Assembly (NCBI GenBank): GCA_035528235.1
Contig: DATKZB010000193.1
Location: 1 to 33,224, forward strand
Reading direction: 5' to 3'
DNA from: DATKZB01 sp035528235
GTDB lineage: Bacteria; Planctomycetota; Phycisphaerae; FEN-1346
DNA: 33,224 nucleotides
Shown here: positions 15,723-23,752 of the stretch, piece by piece
Numbering within the stretch: the first letter of the stretch is position 1
Layout: every line of letters starts with the position of its first letter
Program-made: the position numbers and the translations under genes
The notes under the pieces: model-generated
Database searches by the model: none
Told to the model about the DNA's origin: nothing
What the model saw: the letters and a program-made list of their open reading frames with translations, nothing else

Positions 15723-16943
15723 TCAGATGCCGACAACGGGACCGAGCGTCCCCTGACCCGAGAGGACCGCCGCCAGCGGGTCGTCGGTCCCGGGCAGGGG
15801 GCCGACGACACACAGCGCGGCCGCCAGGCCTTCGCCGAGGTCGCCTATCTCCTGGGCCCGTCCCAGGGCGCGGGCGCCGCGGCGCGTGGCCATCTCGAGA
15901 ATGACCGTCGGGTCGGCCGACGGGTCGTGGGCGAACACGTGCCGCGCCTCGTCGAGGATCGACAGGCTGGGGCTGGAGGCCAGGCTGTCGGTGCCCAGGC
16001 ACACGTTGACGCCGGCCGCCAGTAGCCGCCGCCACGGGTGGTCCGTGTGTCCGAAGAAGGCGTGGCTGCGCGGGCAGTACGCCACCGACGAGCGGCTCGC
16101 GGCCAGAACCGCGATGTCGTCGTCCGTCAGGTAGTTGGCGTGGGCCACGAGGACGGGGCCCGAGAAGAACCCGGCCTCGGCCAGCATCGCGATGGGCCGC
16201 AGGCCGGTCGGCCGCCAGCCGGCCGGCAGGACCTTGAGGCGCCGCATCCACTCGCACAGCGTTCCCTCGCCGCGCTCGGTGCACGCGATCTCGTCCTGGG
16301 TCTCGTGCAGGTGGGTCGAGACCGGCCAGCCGCGGGCCTGGGCCTCTCGCCGCGCCGCTTGGAACACCTCGACGCCCGCCGTGTACGGGGCGTGCGGCGC
16401 CAGACCCACCCGCCTGCTGTCCGAGGCGGGGCGCTGGTCGAAGGTGGCGACGGCCTTCTCGACGCCCGCCAGGCCCGCCGGGCCGAAACGGAAGAGTTCG
16501 CGGAAGATCGTCCACCGGCCGCGCGCCTCCTCGGCGGGCACGTCGAACGTCGGGTCGTGCGCCAGGTCGGCCGCGGCCACGGTGCCGGCGGCCAGCGACT
16601 GGTCCACGCCCAGACGGACGGCCCGGCGTGCGGCGTCCTTCGAGCGGGCCCACAGGCGGGCCGTCAGCCGGCCGATCCACGCCGTGAAGTTCGTCGTCGG
16701 CCGGAACTTGTCCGCCATGTCTGACAGGCCCAGGTGCGTGTGGGCGTTGACGAAGCCGGGCAGGATGGCGGCCTCGGGGAAATGCTCGACGGTATCACTC
16801 GGCGCCACGTGCGGCTCGACCAGGTGCCATGGGCCGACGCGGGCGATCCGGCCGTCGACCGCCACGACGGCGCCGTCGTCGATGATGGGGCCGGCGGACG
16901 GAATCACCCACCGGGCCCGGTAGATGGATGCCGTGTCGGGCAT
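15723..16943 (-). CDS. Amidohydrolase, Atz/Trz deaminase family
   Basis: This 406-residue metal-dependent deaminase has a complete metal site: NAHTHLGLS (His68, His70), STHLHE (His211, His213), VAHANYLTDDD (His268) and CLGTDS (Asp319). The N-terminal beta-domain (IDDGAVVAVDGRIARVGP) and the length fit the S-adenosylhomocysteine/guanine/aminofutalosine deaminase group. An aminofutalosine deaminase in the menaquinone (futalosine) pathway is one attractive option, but residues alone do not separate the subgroups and no mqn gene is nearby. The start is supported by GGAGG nine bases upstream. It follows argJ on the same strand after 113 nt. Confidence 0.88.
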   Translation of the reverse strand: MPDTASIYRARWVIPSAGPIIDDGAVVAVDGRIARVGPWHLVEPHVAPSDTVEHFPEAAILPGFVNAHTHLGLSDMADKFRPTTNFTAWIGRLTARLWARSKDAARRAVRLGVDQSLAAGTVAAADLAHDPTFDVPAEEARGRWTIFRELFRFGPAGLAGVEKAVATFDQRPASDSRRVGLAPHAPYTAGVEVFQAARREAQARGWPVSTHLHETQDEIACTERGEGTLCEWMRRLKVLPAGWRPTGLRPIAMLAEAGFFSGPVLVAHANYLTDDDIAVLAASRSSVAYCPRSHAFFGHTDHPWRRLLAAGVNVCLGTDSLASSPSLSILDEARHVFAHDPSADPTVILEMATRRGARALGRAQEIGDLGEGLAAALCVVGPLPGTDDPLAAVLSGQGTLGPVVGI

Positions 16944-16963
16944 GAGACGGACCTCCGCTCCCT

Positions 16964-17030
16964 TACGGTCGCGGCTCGGCTACGGTCGCGGCTCGTATCG
17001 CCTATGCTAGCCGCGAGCGCGAGCGAGCGG
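16964..17030. repeat. Direct repeat and REP-like palindrome
   Basis: TACGGTCGCGGCTCG occurs twice (16964-16978 and 16981-16995). Eleven bases later CTAGCCGCGAGCGCGAGCGA (from 17007) matches the head and the first half of the REP-like family seen at 28706-28730, with a degenerate second half. It lies between argJ and the amidohydrolase gene. Confidence 0.55.
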
Positions 17031-17056
17031 CAGGCCTTTCGGTCGCCGGCCCGCCT

Positions 17057-18295
17057 CTACGTCGTGTACTCGGCGTTGATCTTGACGTAGTCGTAACTGA
17101 AGTCGCAGGTCAGGTACCGGGCGTGGCCGGGGCCGGCGCCGAGGTCGAGATGGACGTCGATCTCCCGGGCGGCCATGACGGCCTTGAGTTGGGCCGCATC
17201 GGCCTCGACAGGCGTGCCACGGTCGAAGATGACCAAGCCGCCCATCTCCAGGCGCATGGTCTCGGGTTCGCTCGAGATGCCGGCGTATCCGGCGGCCGAG
17301 ACGATGCGGCCCCAGTTGGGGTCTTCGCCGAAGAAGGCGGTCTTGACGAGCGGCGAGTTGGCGATGGCGCACGCGGCCGCGCGGGCCTCGGCGTCGGTGG
17401 CGGCGCCGGTGACGCGAACCTCGATGAGTTTGGTGGCGCCCTCGCCGTCGGTCACGATCTGGCGGCCGAGGCTGTCGCAGACGGCCAGGACGGCGGCCTC
17501 CATGGCGGCGGCCTCCCGGGACCCCTCGGCGACGGGCGCGGCCCCGACCATCGCCAGACCGCTTGCCAGCAGGATGAGCGTGTCGTTGGTCGAGGTGTGG
17601 CCGTCCACGGTCAGGCAGTTGTAGGTGGCGTCGGCCGCGCGGCACAGAATCTTGTGCAGGAGCGGGGCGGGGACGGCGGCGTCGGTCGTCACGAAACCGA
17701 GCGTCGTGGCCATGTTGGGGGCCATCATGCCGACGCCCTTGGTGGCGCCGGCCACCGTGACGGTGCGGCCGGCGAGGGTGACGCGGACGCCGGCCTGCTT
17801 GGGCACCGTGTCGGTGGTCATGATGGCGCGGGCGAAGGCCAGGTCGGCCTCGGCCCCGGCGGACAAGGCGGCGGCGGCCTGGCCGATGCCGGCCCGAATC
17901 TTCTCCATGGGCATCAGGCGCCCGATAACGCCCGTCGAGCCGACCAGCACGGCCTCGGCCGGGCAACCGATGGCGGCGGCGGTCAGCCGGGCCATCTCGC
18001 GGGCGTCGGCAATGCCCTGGTTGCCGGTGGCGGCGTTGGCGTTGCCCGAGTTGGCCACGATGCCGCGCACGCTCGGCCGCGCGGCCAGGTGCTCGCGGCT
18101 GACGATGACCGGGGCGGCGCAGAGTTTGTTCTGCGTGAAGACGCCCGCGGCCGCCGCCTCGACGTCGCACGCCAGGACGGCCACGTCGGGCTTGTCCCAA
18201 TCCTTGACGTGGGCGGCGGCGGTGCCCGCGCGGAAGCCTTGCGGCGACGTGACGCCCAGCGTCCGGTCTACCGGCATCGAGGGGGGAGAGGTCAT
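17057..18295 (-). CDS. argJ: Bifunctional glutamate N-acetyltransferase/N-acetylornithine acetyltransferase
   Basis: This 412-residue ArgJ recycles the acetyl group in arginine synthesis (acetylornithine plus glutamate). The precursor cleaves itself before the nucleophile Thr: the site is KGVGMMAPNMA|TTLGF with Thr197. Other family blocks are NSGNANAATG (82-91), GSTGVIG (119-125) and the GEDPNWGRI region near residue 330. The start ATG shares bases with the argC stop (ATGA overlap), so the two are translationally coupled. Full length; no defect is seen. Whether it is fully bifunctional or only recycles cannot be told from sequence alone. Confidence 0.97.
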   Translation of the reverse strand: MTSPPSMPVDRTLGVTSPQGFRAGTAAAHVKDWDKPDVAVLACDVEAAAAGVFTQNKLCAAPVIVSREHLAARPSVRGIVANSGNANAATGNQGIADAREMARLTAAAIGCPAEAVLVGSTGVIGRLMPMEKIRAGIGQAAAALSAGAEADLAFARAIMTTDTVPKQAGVRVTLAGRTVTVAGATKGVGMMAPNMATTLGFVTTDAAVPAPLLHKILCRAADATYNCLTVDGHTSTNDTLILLASGLAMVGAAPVAEGSREAAAMEAAVLAVCDSLGRQIVTDGEGATKLIEVRVTGAATDAEARAAACAIANSPLVKTAFFGEDPNWGRIVSAAGYAGISSEPETMRLEMGGLVIFDRGTPVEADAAQLKAVMAAREIDVHLDLGAGPGHARYLTCDFSYDYVKINAEYTT

Positions 18296-19299
18296 TTCAG
18301 GCCTGCCGTTTCCGGGTGTCCGAACATCAGGTTCATGTTCTGGAGGGCCTGGCCGGCGGCGCCCTTGGTCAGGTTGTCGACGACCGCGCTGACGACCACG
18401 CGGCCCCCGGCGACCGTCGGGAAGATGTGGACGTAATTCGTGCCGGCCACGTGCTTGGTGGCGGGCGGCTCGTCGCGGACCACGACGAACGGCTCGGCGT
18501 CGTAGGTGGCGTGATAGAGGTCGGCCAGGCGCTGACGGGTCAGGTCCTGAAGCGGCTTGGCGTACAGGGTCGATTCGATGCCGCGGTCCATCGGCGCGAG
18601 GTGCGGCACGAAGAGGACGTCGACGCTCACCTTGCCGATGCGCGACAGTTGCTCGGCGATCTCCGGCTGGTGCCGGTGGACGCCGATGGCGTACGCCTGG
18701 AGCGACTCGTTGCACTCGGGGTAGTGGGTCAGCAGTTTGGGCGTGCGGCCGGCTCCGGAGACGCCGCTCTTGGCATCGACGATGATGTCGTTCGGGGCGA
18801 TGAGTCCCTCGCGCACCAGCGGCGCCAGGCCCAGGATGGCGCTGGTGGGGTAACAACCGGGGTTGGCGATGAGCCGGGCGGGCCGGATGGCGTCGCGGTA
18901 CAGTTCCGGCATGCCGTAGACGGCGTGGGCCAGGTTGGTCTCGTCGGGCTTGTGGCCGTAGGCCTTTTCGTACAGGCCGGGCGTCTGGAGGCGGTAGTCG
19001 GCCGAGAAGTCGATGACGCGCAGGCCCTCGGCCAGCAGGGGGCCGACGTACGTCATGCTGGCCGTGTGGGGCAGGGCGAGGAACACGACGTCGCAGGCGG
19101 CCGCGAGGGCCTTCGGGTCGGCCGGGATGATGGCGATGTCGAGCCGACCGGCGAACTGCGGGAACAGGGCCGACAGCGGCCCGCACTTCTCGGGCAGGTC
19201 GGCCAGGGCCGTAATGCGGGCGGCCGGGTGCGAGAGCATGAGGCGCATGAGGTCGGCGGCGGCGTAACCGCTGGCTCCGATGATTCCGACGCGGGTCAT
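18292..19299 (-). CDS. argC: N-acetyl-gamma-glutamyl-phosphate reductase
   Basis: This 335-residue NADPH enzyme catalyses the third step of arginine synthesis. The N-terminal dinucleotide fold opens MTRVGIIGASGYAAADLMRL. The catalytic Cys149 is in ANPGCYPTS, and the catalytic His lies in GVHRHQPEI (about 207-215). C-terminal blocks FVPHLAPMDRGI and NLTKGAAGQALQNMNLM are typical. AAGGAG lies ten bases before the ATG. It forms the argCJ unit, downstream of rpsI on the same strand but separated by a hairpin. Confidence 0.98.
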   Translation of the reverse strand: MTRVGIIGASGYAAADLMRLMLSHPAARITALADLPEKCGPLSALFPQFAGRLDIAIIPADPKALAAACDVVFLALPHTASMTYVGPLLAEGLRVIDFSADYRLQTPGLYEKAYGHKPDETNLAHAVYGMPELYRDAIRPARLIANPGCYPTSAILGLAPLVREGLIAPNDIIVDAKSGVSGAGRTPKLLTHYPECNESLQAYAIGVHRHQPEIAEQLSRIGKVSVDVLFVPHLAPMDRGIESTLYAKPLQDLTRQRLADLYHATYDAEPFVVVRDEPPATKHVAGTNYVHIFPTVAGGRVVVSAVVDNLTKGAAGQALQNMNLMFGHPETAGLK

Positions 19300-19390
19300 C
19301 CGTTCGGTCTCCTTGGTCCTAGTGGCTCGAAGGGCCGCGCGGCCGACGGCCTCCGCGACGGGCCCGGGCCTTCGTTATGCCTTAAAGCAA

Positions 19391-19420
19391 CGCGAGCGGC
19401 CCATCGGGGAGCCGCTCGCG
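19391..19420 (-). terminator. Hairpin between rpsI and argC
   Basis: CGCGAGCGGC and GCCGCTCGCG form a perfect 10-bp stem with a 10-base loop, 25 bases after the rpsI stop. On the minus strand it is followed by TTGCTTTAAG, a weak T-tract. It is probably an intrinsic terminator or attenuator. Confidence 0.6.
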
Positions 19421-19445
19421 AGAGTTCGCCGCATGGGCCGAGGCG

Positions 19446-19862
19446 TCAGCGTTTCGAGAATTGGAACCGCTTGCGGGCGCCCTTCTGGCCGTACTTTTTC
19501 CGCTCTTTCATCCGCGGGTCGCGTGTCAGGAACTTGCCCTCGCGCAGCGCCTGCTCGAACGACGGGTCGGCCCGGTGCAGCGCCCGGGCGATGCCGAGTT
19601 TGACGGCGTCGGCCTGGCCGGTCGGGCCGCCGCCACCGACGTTGGCGCCGATGTCGTAGGCCTTCAGGGTGCCGGTGGCCACCAGAACGCTCAGGACGCT
19701 CTCGCGGTCTTTCTGCTCGGTGAAGTAGTTCTCCAACGGGCGTTTGTTGATGAGGATGTTTCCGTTGCCCGGCATGAGGCGGACTCGGGCGACGGCGCTT
19801 TTGCGGCGTCCGGTGCCCCAGATGGGGTTGGCTTTGCTGAATTCGGTTGCGGCCTGCGTCAC
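19446..19862 (-). CDS. rpsI: 30S ribosomal protein S9
   Basis: This 138-residue S9 has the family blocks GTGRRKSAVARVRLMPGNG near the N-terminus and a C-terminus rich in basic residues ending KKYGQKGARKRFQFSKR, whose final Lys-Arg reaches toward the P-site tRNA. The GTG start at 19862 is preferred because GGGAGGAG precedes it at good distance; the open frame continues upstream into rplM without S9-like sequence. It follows rplM after 22 nt, the classical L13-S9 pair. Confidence 0.96.
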   Translation of the reverse strand: MTQAATEFSKANPIWGTGRRKSAVARVRLMPGNGNILINKRPLENYFTEQKDRESVLSVLVATGTLKAYDIGANVGGGGPTGQADAVKLGIARALHRADPSFEQALREGKFLTRDPRMKERKKYGQKGARKRFQFSKR

Positions 19863-19884
19863 GAGCCGGTCTCCTCCCGCGTTT

Positions 19885-20319
19885 CTACCATTCCAGGGGC
19901 TGCGGCTGCTGGGCCTGGTGCGGATGCTCGGGCCCGGCATAGACCTTCAGTTTCGAGAACATGCGTCGGCCGAGGCGGCCCTTGGGCATCATGCGGCGGA
20001 CGGCCAGTTCGACCGGCCGCGTCGGATGCCGCTTGATCATCTCGTTGTACGTGAGGACCTTGCGACCGGCGGTGTAGTAGGTGTACCAGTCGTACTGCTT
20101 GTTGCGGGCCTTGGCGCCGGTCACGCGGATCTTGCCGGCGTTGATGACGATGATGAAGTCGCCCGTGTCGGCGTTCGGCGTGAACGAGGGCCGGTGCTTG
20201 CCCTGGAGGATTCGAGCGATGCGGGCGGCCATGCGCCCCAGGACGCGGTCCTTGGCGTCGATGACCCACCAGGTGCGGTCGACCTGCTCGGATGTCAGGA
20301 ATACGGTCTTTGTGTTCAT
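19885..20319 (-). CDS. rplM: 50S ribosomal protein L13
   Basis: This 144-residue L13 opens MNTKTVFLTSEQVDRTWWVID and contains LGRMAARIARILQGKHRP, GDFIIVINAGKIRVTG and the MMPKGRLGRRMFSKLKVYAG block, all diagnostic. The C-terminus (GPEHPHQAQQPQPLEW) is the usual His/Gln/Pro tail. The in-frame region before residue 1 is not conserved and lies in the leader. It is transcribed with rpsI from the promoter at 20429-20456. Confidence 0.97.
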   Translation of the reverse strand: MNTKTVFLTSEQVDRTWWVIDAKDRVLGRMAARIARILQGKHRPSFTPNADTGDFIIVINAGKIRVTGAKARNKQYDWYTYYTAGRKVLTYNEMIKRHPTRPVELAVRRMMPKGRLGRRMFSKLKVYAGPEHPHQAQQPQPLEW

Positions 20320-20428
20320 CGAGTCGCTCACTGCCCTCAAATGTTCCCGCGACCGGCCGCGGGGTCGCTGCGCCTGCCGCACGCGCTACGCCCCCCTGTG
20401 GCCAAACGTACGGCGGCACGAAGAGGCC

Positions 20429-20456
20429 AGTATAGCCCATTCCGGGGGCCTGTCAA
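20429..20456 (-). promoter_or_regulatory. Near-consensus sigma70 promoter of rplM-rpsI
   Basis: TTGACA (complement of 20451-20456), 16-base spacer, TATACT (complement of 20429-20434). The predicted start lies about 100 bases before the rplM ATG, leaving a leader long enough for autogenous control by a ribosomal protein, which is inference. Confidence 0.75.
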
Positions 20457-20476
20457 CCCCGAAAATCGGTGCGAAG

Positions 20477-20563
20477 CCCCCGGCACGGCCGGGGGATGGA
20501 AAAGCCGAACAACGCTCCCCGGCACGGCCGGGGGAACGAACAAGCCCCCGGCATCGCCGGGGG
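20477..20563. repeat. Three CCCCCGGC-loop-GCCGGGGG hairpins
   Basis: Three near-identical stem-loops lie 20-30 bases apart: 20477-20495 (loop ACG), 20517-20533 (loop ACG, one stem base shorter) and 20545-20563 (loop ATC). Each is preceded by GC or AGC and followed by GA. They sit between the lptD end and the rplM promoter, both minus strand. Confidence 0.85.
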
Positions 20564-20571
20564 ACGGCCGT

Positions 20572-20658
20572 CGTTTAGCCGCGGGCGGTACGCCCGCGGG
20601 AAGGGGCCAAAGGATGCCTGGCGGCCGTTCCCGTCGCCGTGCCGGCGACGGCTAAACG
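20572..20658. repeat. Convergent pair of TTTAGCCG-headed REP-like palindromes
   Basis: The left copy, plus strand, is CGTTTAG followed by a perfect 9-bp stem CCGCGGGCG (20579-20587), loop GTA and CGCCCGCGG (20591-20599). The right copy, minus strand, has the same CGTTTAG head (complement of 20652-20658) with stem CCGTCGCCG / CGGCGACGG (20631-20639, 20643-20651) and a 3-base loop. Two palindromes with a shared head in opposite orientation resemble a bacterial interspersed mosaic element. The right copy begins 4 bases after the lptD stop. Confidence 0.75.
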
Positions 20659-20662
20659 AAAC

Positions 20663-23536
20663 TCAGCCGCCCAGTTGGATTTCGGAGAATCCGAGGGGCT
20701 GGAACTCGACGCCGACGAACGACTCGTCCTCGCCTGGGTCGAGTTCGATCCGCAGCCGCATAACCCACCGGTGCATCCGCCGCGACAGGATGAAGTTGCT
20801 CTGGTTGTTGCGGCCGCGGTCGAAGTCGTACTGCTGGAGGACGGTCATCCGCCACTTCTCGTTGATCTGGTAGTCGAACCCGAAGATGCCGATGGCCGAG
20901 TCGGCGTCGGGTATGTAACGGTGACCGACCGTGTAACTGACCCGCGGCGTGTGGGTGACCGTCGTGCCGACCGCGAAGGTGTCGAGCGTGCCGTCGTCGA
21001 GGTTGTAGTTGGTGTCGCTCCAGACAACCATCGAGTCGGTAACGCGCCAGTCGGTCATGAAGTCGAGGCGGTTGAAGGTCCGTCGGCCGTCGGGGGCGAT
21101 GTCGGGGGCCTGCCGCTGGCTGTAGAAGGTGCCCTCCAGGTCCAACGTCAGGAAGTCGACGTTCTGGCGTTTGCCGGGCGGCCCCCGCTTGGTCTGGAAC
21201 CGCTGGCGCCACCCCAGTTCGACGACGCCGGTCTCGTCGACGCCCTGGACCAGGGGTGTCCCGGCCTCGGCGACGTCGAAGGGAATCAGTTCCATGCTCC
21301 GCGTGTTGTTGGTGGCCGCGTAGGCGCTGGCGTCGAAGATGTTTACGTGCCGCACCCGATGGATGTCCCAGAAGTCGCTCTCGACGTCGTCCCAGACCCG
21401 CCACGCCTGGGTGGCGGCGCGGGTCCCCATCTTGGCGGCAAAGCGGTCCTCGTTGCCCGAGCGGTCGAGCACCTCCTCGAAGTACGACAGCCGGACCTCG
21501 GCGAACGGGACGACGTTCACCGAACCGAGTTTCAGCGGCAGGTCGAGTTCGTGGATCGTGTCGGCCACGACCGTCGTGTTCGAGCCGCGCACCGGCATCC
21601 GTTCGTCCGGCCGGAACCGGGCCAGCGCCAACTCGCTGTCCTGGAAGTACGTCAGGTGGTCCTGCCAGAGGCTGCGGCCGATCATGTTATAGCCGACCTG
21701 CGGGTTGTAGTCGGTCAGGGTCTGCCAGTCGTTCAGCCGGTCGGTCACCAGGAACGTCAGGGCCTGGTCGGCCTCCTGCTTCTTGAGGTAGAGGAGGGTT
21801 TCCTGGGTCTTTCCGGTCTCGTCCTCGCGCTCGTAGAACTCGTTGAGGAACCCCGCGTCGGTAATCTTCGACAGTTCGAGCGTCAACTCCCAGTTCTGTG
21901 GCAGGTAATGGCGATGGCGCCAGAGGATGCGACCGCGGTTCTTGCTGCCGGGTTCGACGTCGTTTTCTCCGACGCTGTCCTTGCCGCTGTCGCGGAGGAA
22001 GTAGGTCAGGAACTCGCCGTAGAAGTCTTTGCGGCGGTAATCGGACTCGACGCCCAGGGCCGGCCCGCGCTCGGACCACAGGTCGGCGTTCAGGTAGAGG
22101 TCGACGCCGGGCGGTTCGGCCTCGATGCCGAGCAGTTTCATCAGGTGCCACTGGGTGACGACGCCCGTACCGCGGTTCGAGCGGCTCTCCATGCGGATGC
22201 GCCGCAGGGCGGTCACGTCTTCGGCCACGTCGCCGGCGGTCTTCGGCCAATACGCGATGGGCAGGCTCCGCACGCGGAAGGTCATGTCTTCGCCGACGAA
22301 GCGGACGCGGCGGTACTCGGGTTTCTGGCCGTCCTCGCCGGGAGGCGGCGTCAGGTCGGTCAGCGTCATCTGCGAGCCGCCCATCGTGTAGTGCGGATGG
22401 GCGAACTCGCACGTCGTCATCCTGGCGTCGGTGCCGACGAAAACGCCCTGGCCCAGTTGCCGGACCTCCCGGGCGTAGTAGTACACGGGCATATTGCGGG
22501 TCTTGGCGAAGGTCTTGATCTTGGTGTCGATGGCCAGGGCCTGGTCGCGCCGGAAATCGTAGTAGAGTTGGCTGCACTGGAGCATCCGCCGGCCCTGGTT
22601 GATGCGGACGTGTCCCTCGAAGTACGCCTCGGCCGCCAGGCTTGTCGAGGCGTTGGCGGCGGGGGCGGGGGCGGCGCCCGCGGGCTCGGGCAGCGGCGTG
22701 GCCTCGCCCGGCTTCGCCTCGGCGGCGGGCGACGCCGGGTCGGCCTTCGGCTTGCCGCTGACCGACTGGCGGACGGCGTCTTCGGGCGTCCAGATGACGA
22801 GGTTGTCGGCGGCCATCTCCATGTCGCCGCGGGTCACGTACACGCCGCCCGTCCAGATGCTGACGCGCATGCCGTTCTCGACGAAACTCGTGAAGTTGAC
22901 CTGCCGCACGTCGTCCTGCGCCAGGATGCTGATCTCCTGTGGCACGCCGGCCTCGCGGACGCCGGGCGGCTCGACCTTCTCGGGCGGCTTGGGCGCAGGC
23001 GTGACGCCGGTGGGCGCCTCGCGCCGGCCGCCGGCCAGGACCTCCTGCCGCAACTTCTTCGCCCGCAGAAAGAGCTCCGTGTCCTCGGCCTTGCCGCGCA
23101 GCGCCCCGTCCGAGTGCAGATTGACCTCGCCGGCGCTTTCCATCACCAGGTACACCGAATCGAACTGCTCGACCTTGCCGTCGGCGGCCTTGTACTCGAC
23201 GCCCGTCTCGGCGTAGACGCCCAGGACCACCTTGCCGGTTTTCTTGGCGGCCCCCTCGTCAAACCAGATGACCCCGTCGCGGGCGGTCAACTGCTCCCGG
23301 GCCGTCATGACCGTCAGACCGTCGATGACCAGCATGACCTGCACGCCGGCCGAGTCGTCCCACGTGTGGATGACGCGGCCCGTGACCTGGATCATGGAGG
23401 CGGGGGAGGCGGTGGCCTCGGCCTCGGCGGCGCGCGCTCCAGCCCCGGCGGCCAGCAGCGCCAACGCCACACTCACGAGGGCGGCAACGATAGTAGAGCT
23501 CGTACGGTTCACGTGGCTCTCGCGGTCAATCGACAT
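20663..23536 (-). CDS. lptD: LPS-assembly outer-membrane protein LptD (OstA)
   Basis: This protein of about 957 residues carries a signal peptide (VNRTSSTIVAALVSVALALL region) and an OstA/LptA-like periplasmic part with repeated strand motifs (VYVTRGDMEMAADNLVIWTPE; YFEGHVRINQGRRMLQCSQL). An LptD block follows, with MTTCEFAHPHYTMGGSQMTL resembling the family's YTTC-containing segment, and then a long beta-barrel rich in alternating aromatic strands ending in FQPLGFSEIQLGG. In the family it inserts lipopolysaccharide into the outer leaflet with LptE. The length is above the usual 750-800 because of a Pro/Ala-rich insert (about residues 255-320). The ATG at 23536 lies just downstream of the promoter; a GTG at 23512 is an alternative giving a cleaner signal peptide. 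Upstream in-frame codons lie before the predicted transcript start. Confidence 0.85.
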   Translation of the reverse strand: MSIDRESHVNRTSSTIVAALVSVALALLAAGAGARAAEAEATASPASMIQVTGRVIHTWDDSAGVQVMLVIDGLTVMTAREQLTARDGVIWFDEGAAKKTGKVVLGVYAETGVEYKAADGKVEQFDSVYLVMESAGEVNLHSDGALRGKAEDTELFLRAKKLRQEVLAGGRREAPTGVTPAPKPPEKVEPPGVREAGVPQEISILAQDDVRQVNFTSFVENGMRVSIWTGGVYVTRGDMEMAADNLVIWTPEDAVRQSVSGKPKADPASPAAEAKPGEATPLPEPAGAAPAPAANASTSLAAEAYFEGHVRINQGRRMLQCSQLYYDFRRDQALAIDTKIKTFAKTRNMPVYYYAREVRQLGQGVFVGTDARMTTCEFAHPHYTMGGSQMTLTDLTPPPGEDGQKPEYRRVRFVGEDMTFRVRSLPIAYWPKTAGDVAEDVTALRRIRMESRSNRGTGVVTQWHLMKLLGIEAEPPGVDLYLNADLWSERGPALGVESDYRRKDFYGEFLTYFLRDSGKDSVGENDVEPGSKNRGRILWRHRHYLPQNWELTLELSKITDAGFLNEFYEREDETGKTQETLLYLKKQEADQALTFLVTDRLNDWQTLTDYNPQVGYNMIGRSLWQDHLTYFQDSELALARFRPDERMPVRGSNTTVVADTIHELDLPLKLGSVNVVPFAEVRLSYFEEVLDRSGNEDRFAAKMGTRAATQAWRVWDDVESDFWDIHRVRHVNIFDASAYAATNNTRSMELIPFDVAEAGTPLVQGVDETGVVELGWRQRFQTKRGPPGKRQNVDFLTLDLEGTFYSQRQAPDIAPDGRRTFNRLDFMTDWRVTDSMVVWSDTNYNLDDGTLDTFAVGTTVTHTPRVSYTVGHRYIPDADSAIGIFGFDYQINEKWRMTVLQQYDFDRGRNNQSNFILSRRMHRWVMRLRIELDPGEDESFVGVEFQPLGFSEIQLGG

Positions 23537-23569
23537 ACCCGAGGCGCACCCGGACCCCGGCAGCCAGCG

Positions 23570-23599
23570 AGTATAGGGGTGGCGCAAAAGGGGTGTCAA
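23570..23599 (-). promoter_or_regulatory. Sigma70-like promoter of lptD
   Basis: TTGACA (complement of 23594-23599), 18-base spacer, TATACT (complement of 23570-23575). It places the transcript start near 23563, about 27 bases before the preferred ATG. Confidence 0.7.
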
Positions 23600-23642
23600 T
23601 AAAAATGCCATGCGCCCAAGGGAGTACCCGCTGCCCAGGACA

Positions 23643-23750
23643 CGTCGGGTGAGGCGTGCCCCACCTTTTCTGATGGCACGTAGGGCGGGGCGTGCCCCAC
23701 CCTTGCTGATGGCACGTAGGGTGGGGCGTGCCCCACCTTTCCATCGGTGG
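23643..23750. repeat. Three 36-bp tandem repeats with hairpins
   Basis: Units start at 23643, 23679 and 23715. Each holds CGTMGGGYGRGGCGTGCCCC followed by ACC; the first two end CTGATGGCA, while the third diverges after its ACCTTTC. In the third unit GGTGGGGC-GT-GCCCCACC is a perfect inverted repeat; in the others the left arm has one or two changes. The block lies between the stop of the zinc-ribbon gene (three bases after the last unit) and the lptD promoter. Confidence 0.85.
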
Positions 23751-23752
23751 GG

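Noticed and set aside
20639..23602. 987-codon open frame antisense to lptD
   Set aside because: Same effect: antisense frame of a high-G+C gene, no signal peptide or motif, while the minus strand has a promoter and LptD features.
23526..23744. Frame with repeats WGTPHPTCHQ
   Set aside because: It is only the translation of the 36-bp tandem repeats and runs across the lptD promoter.
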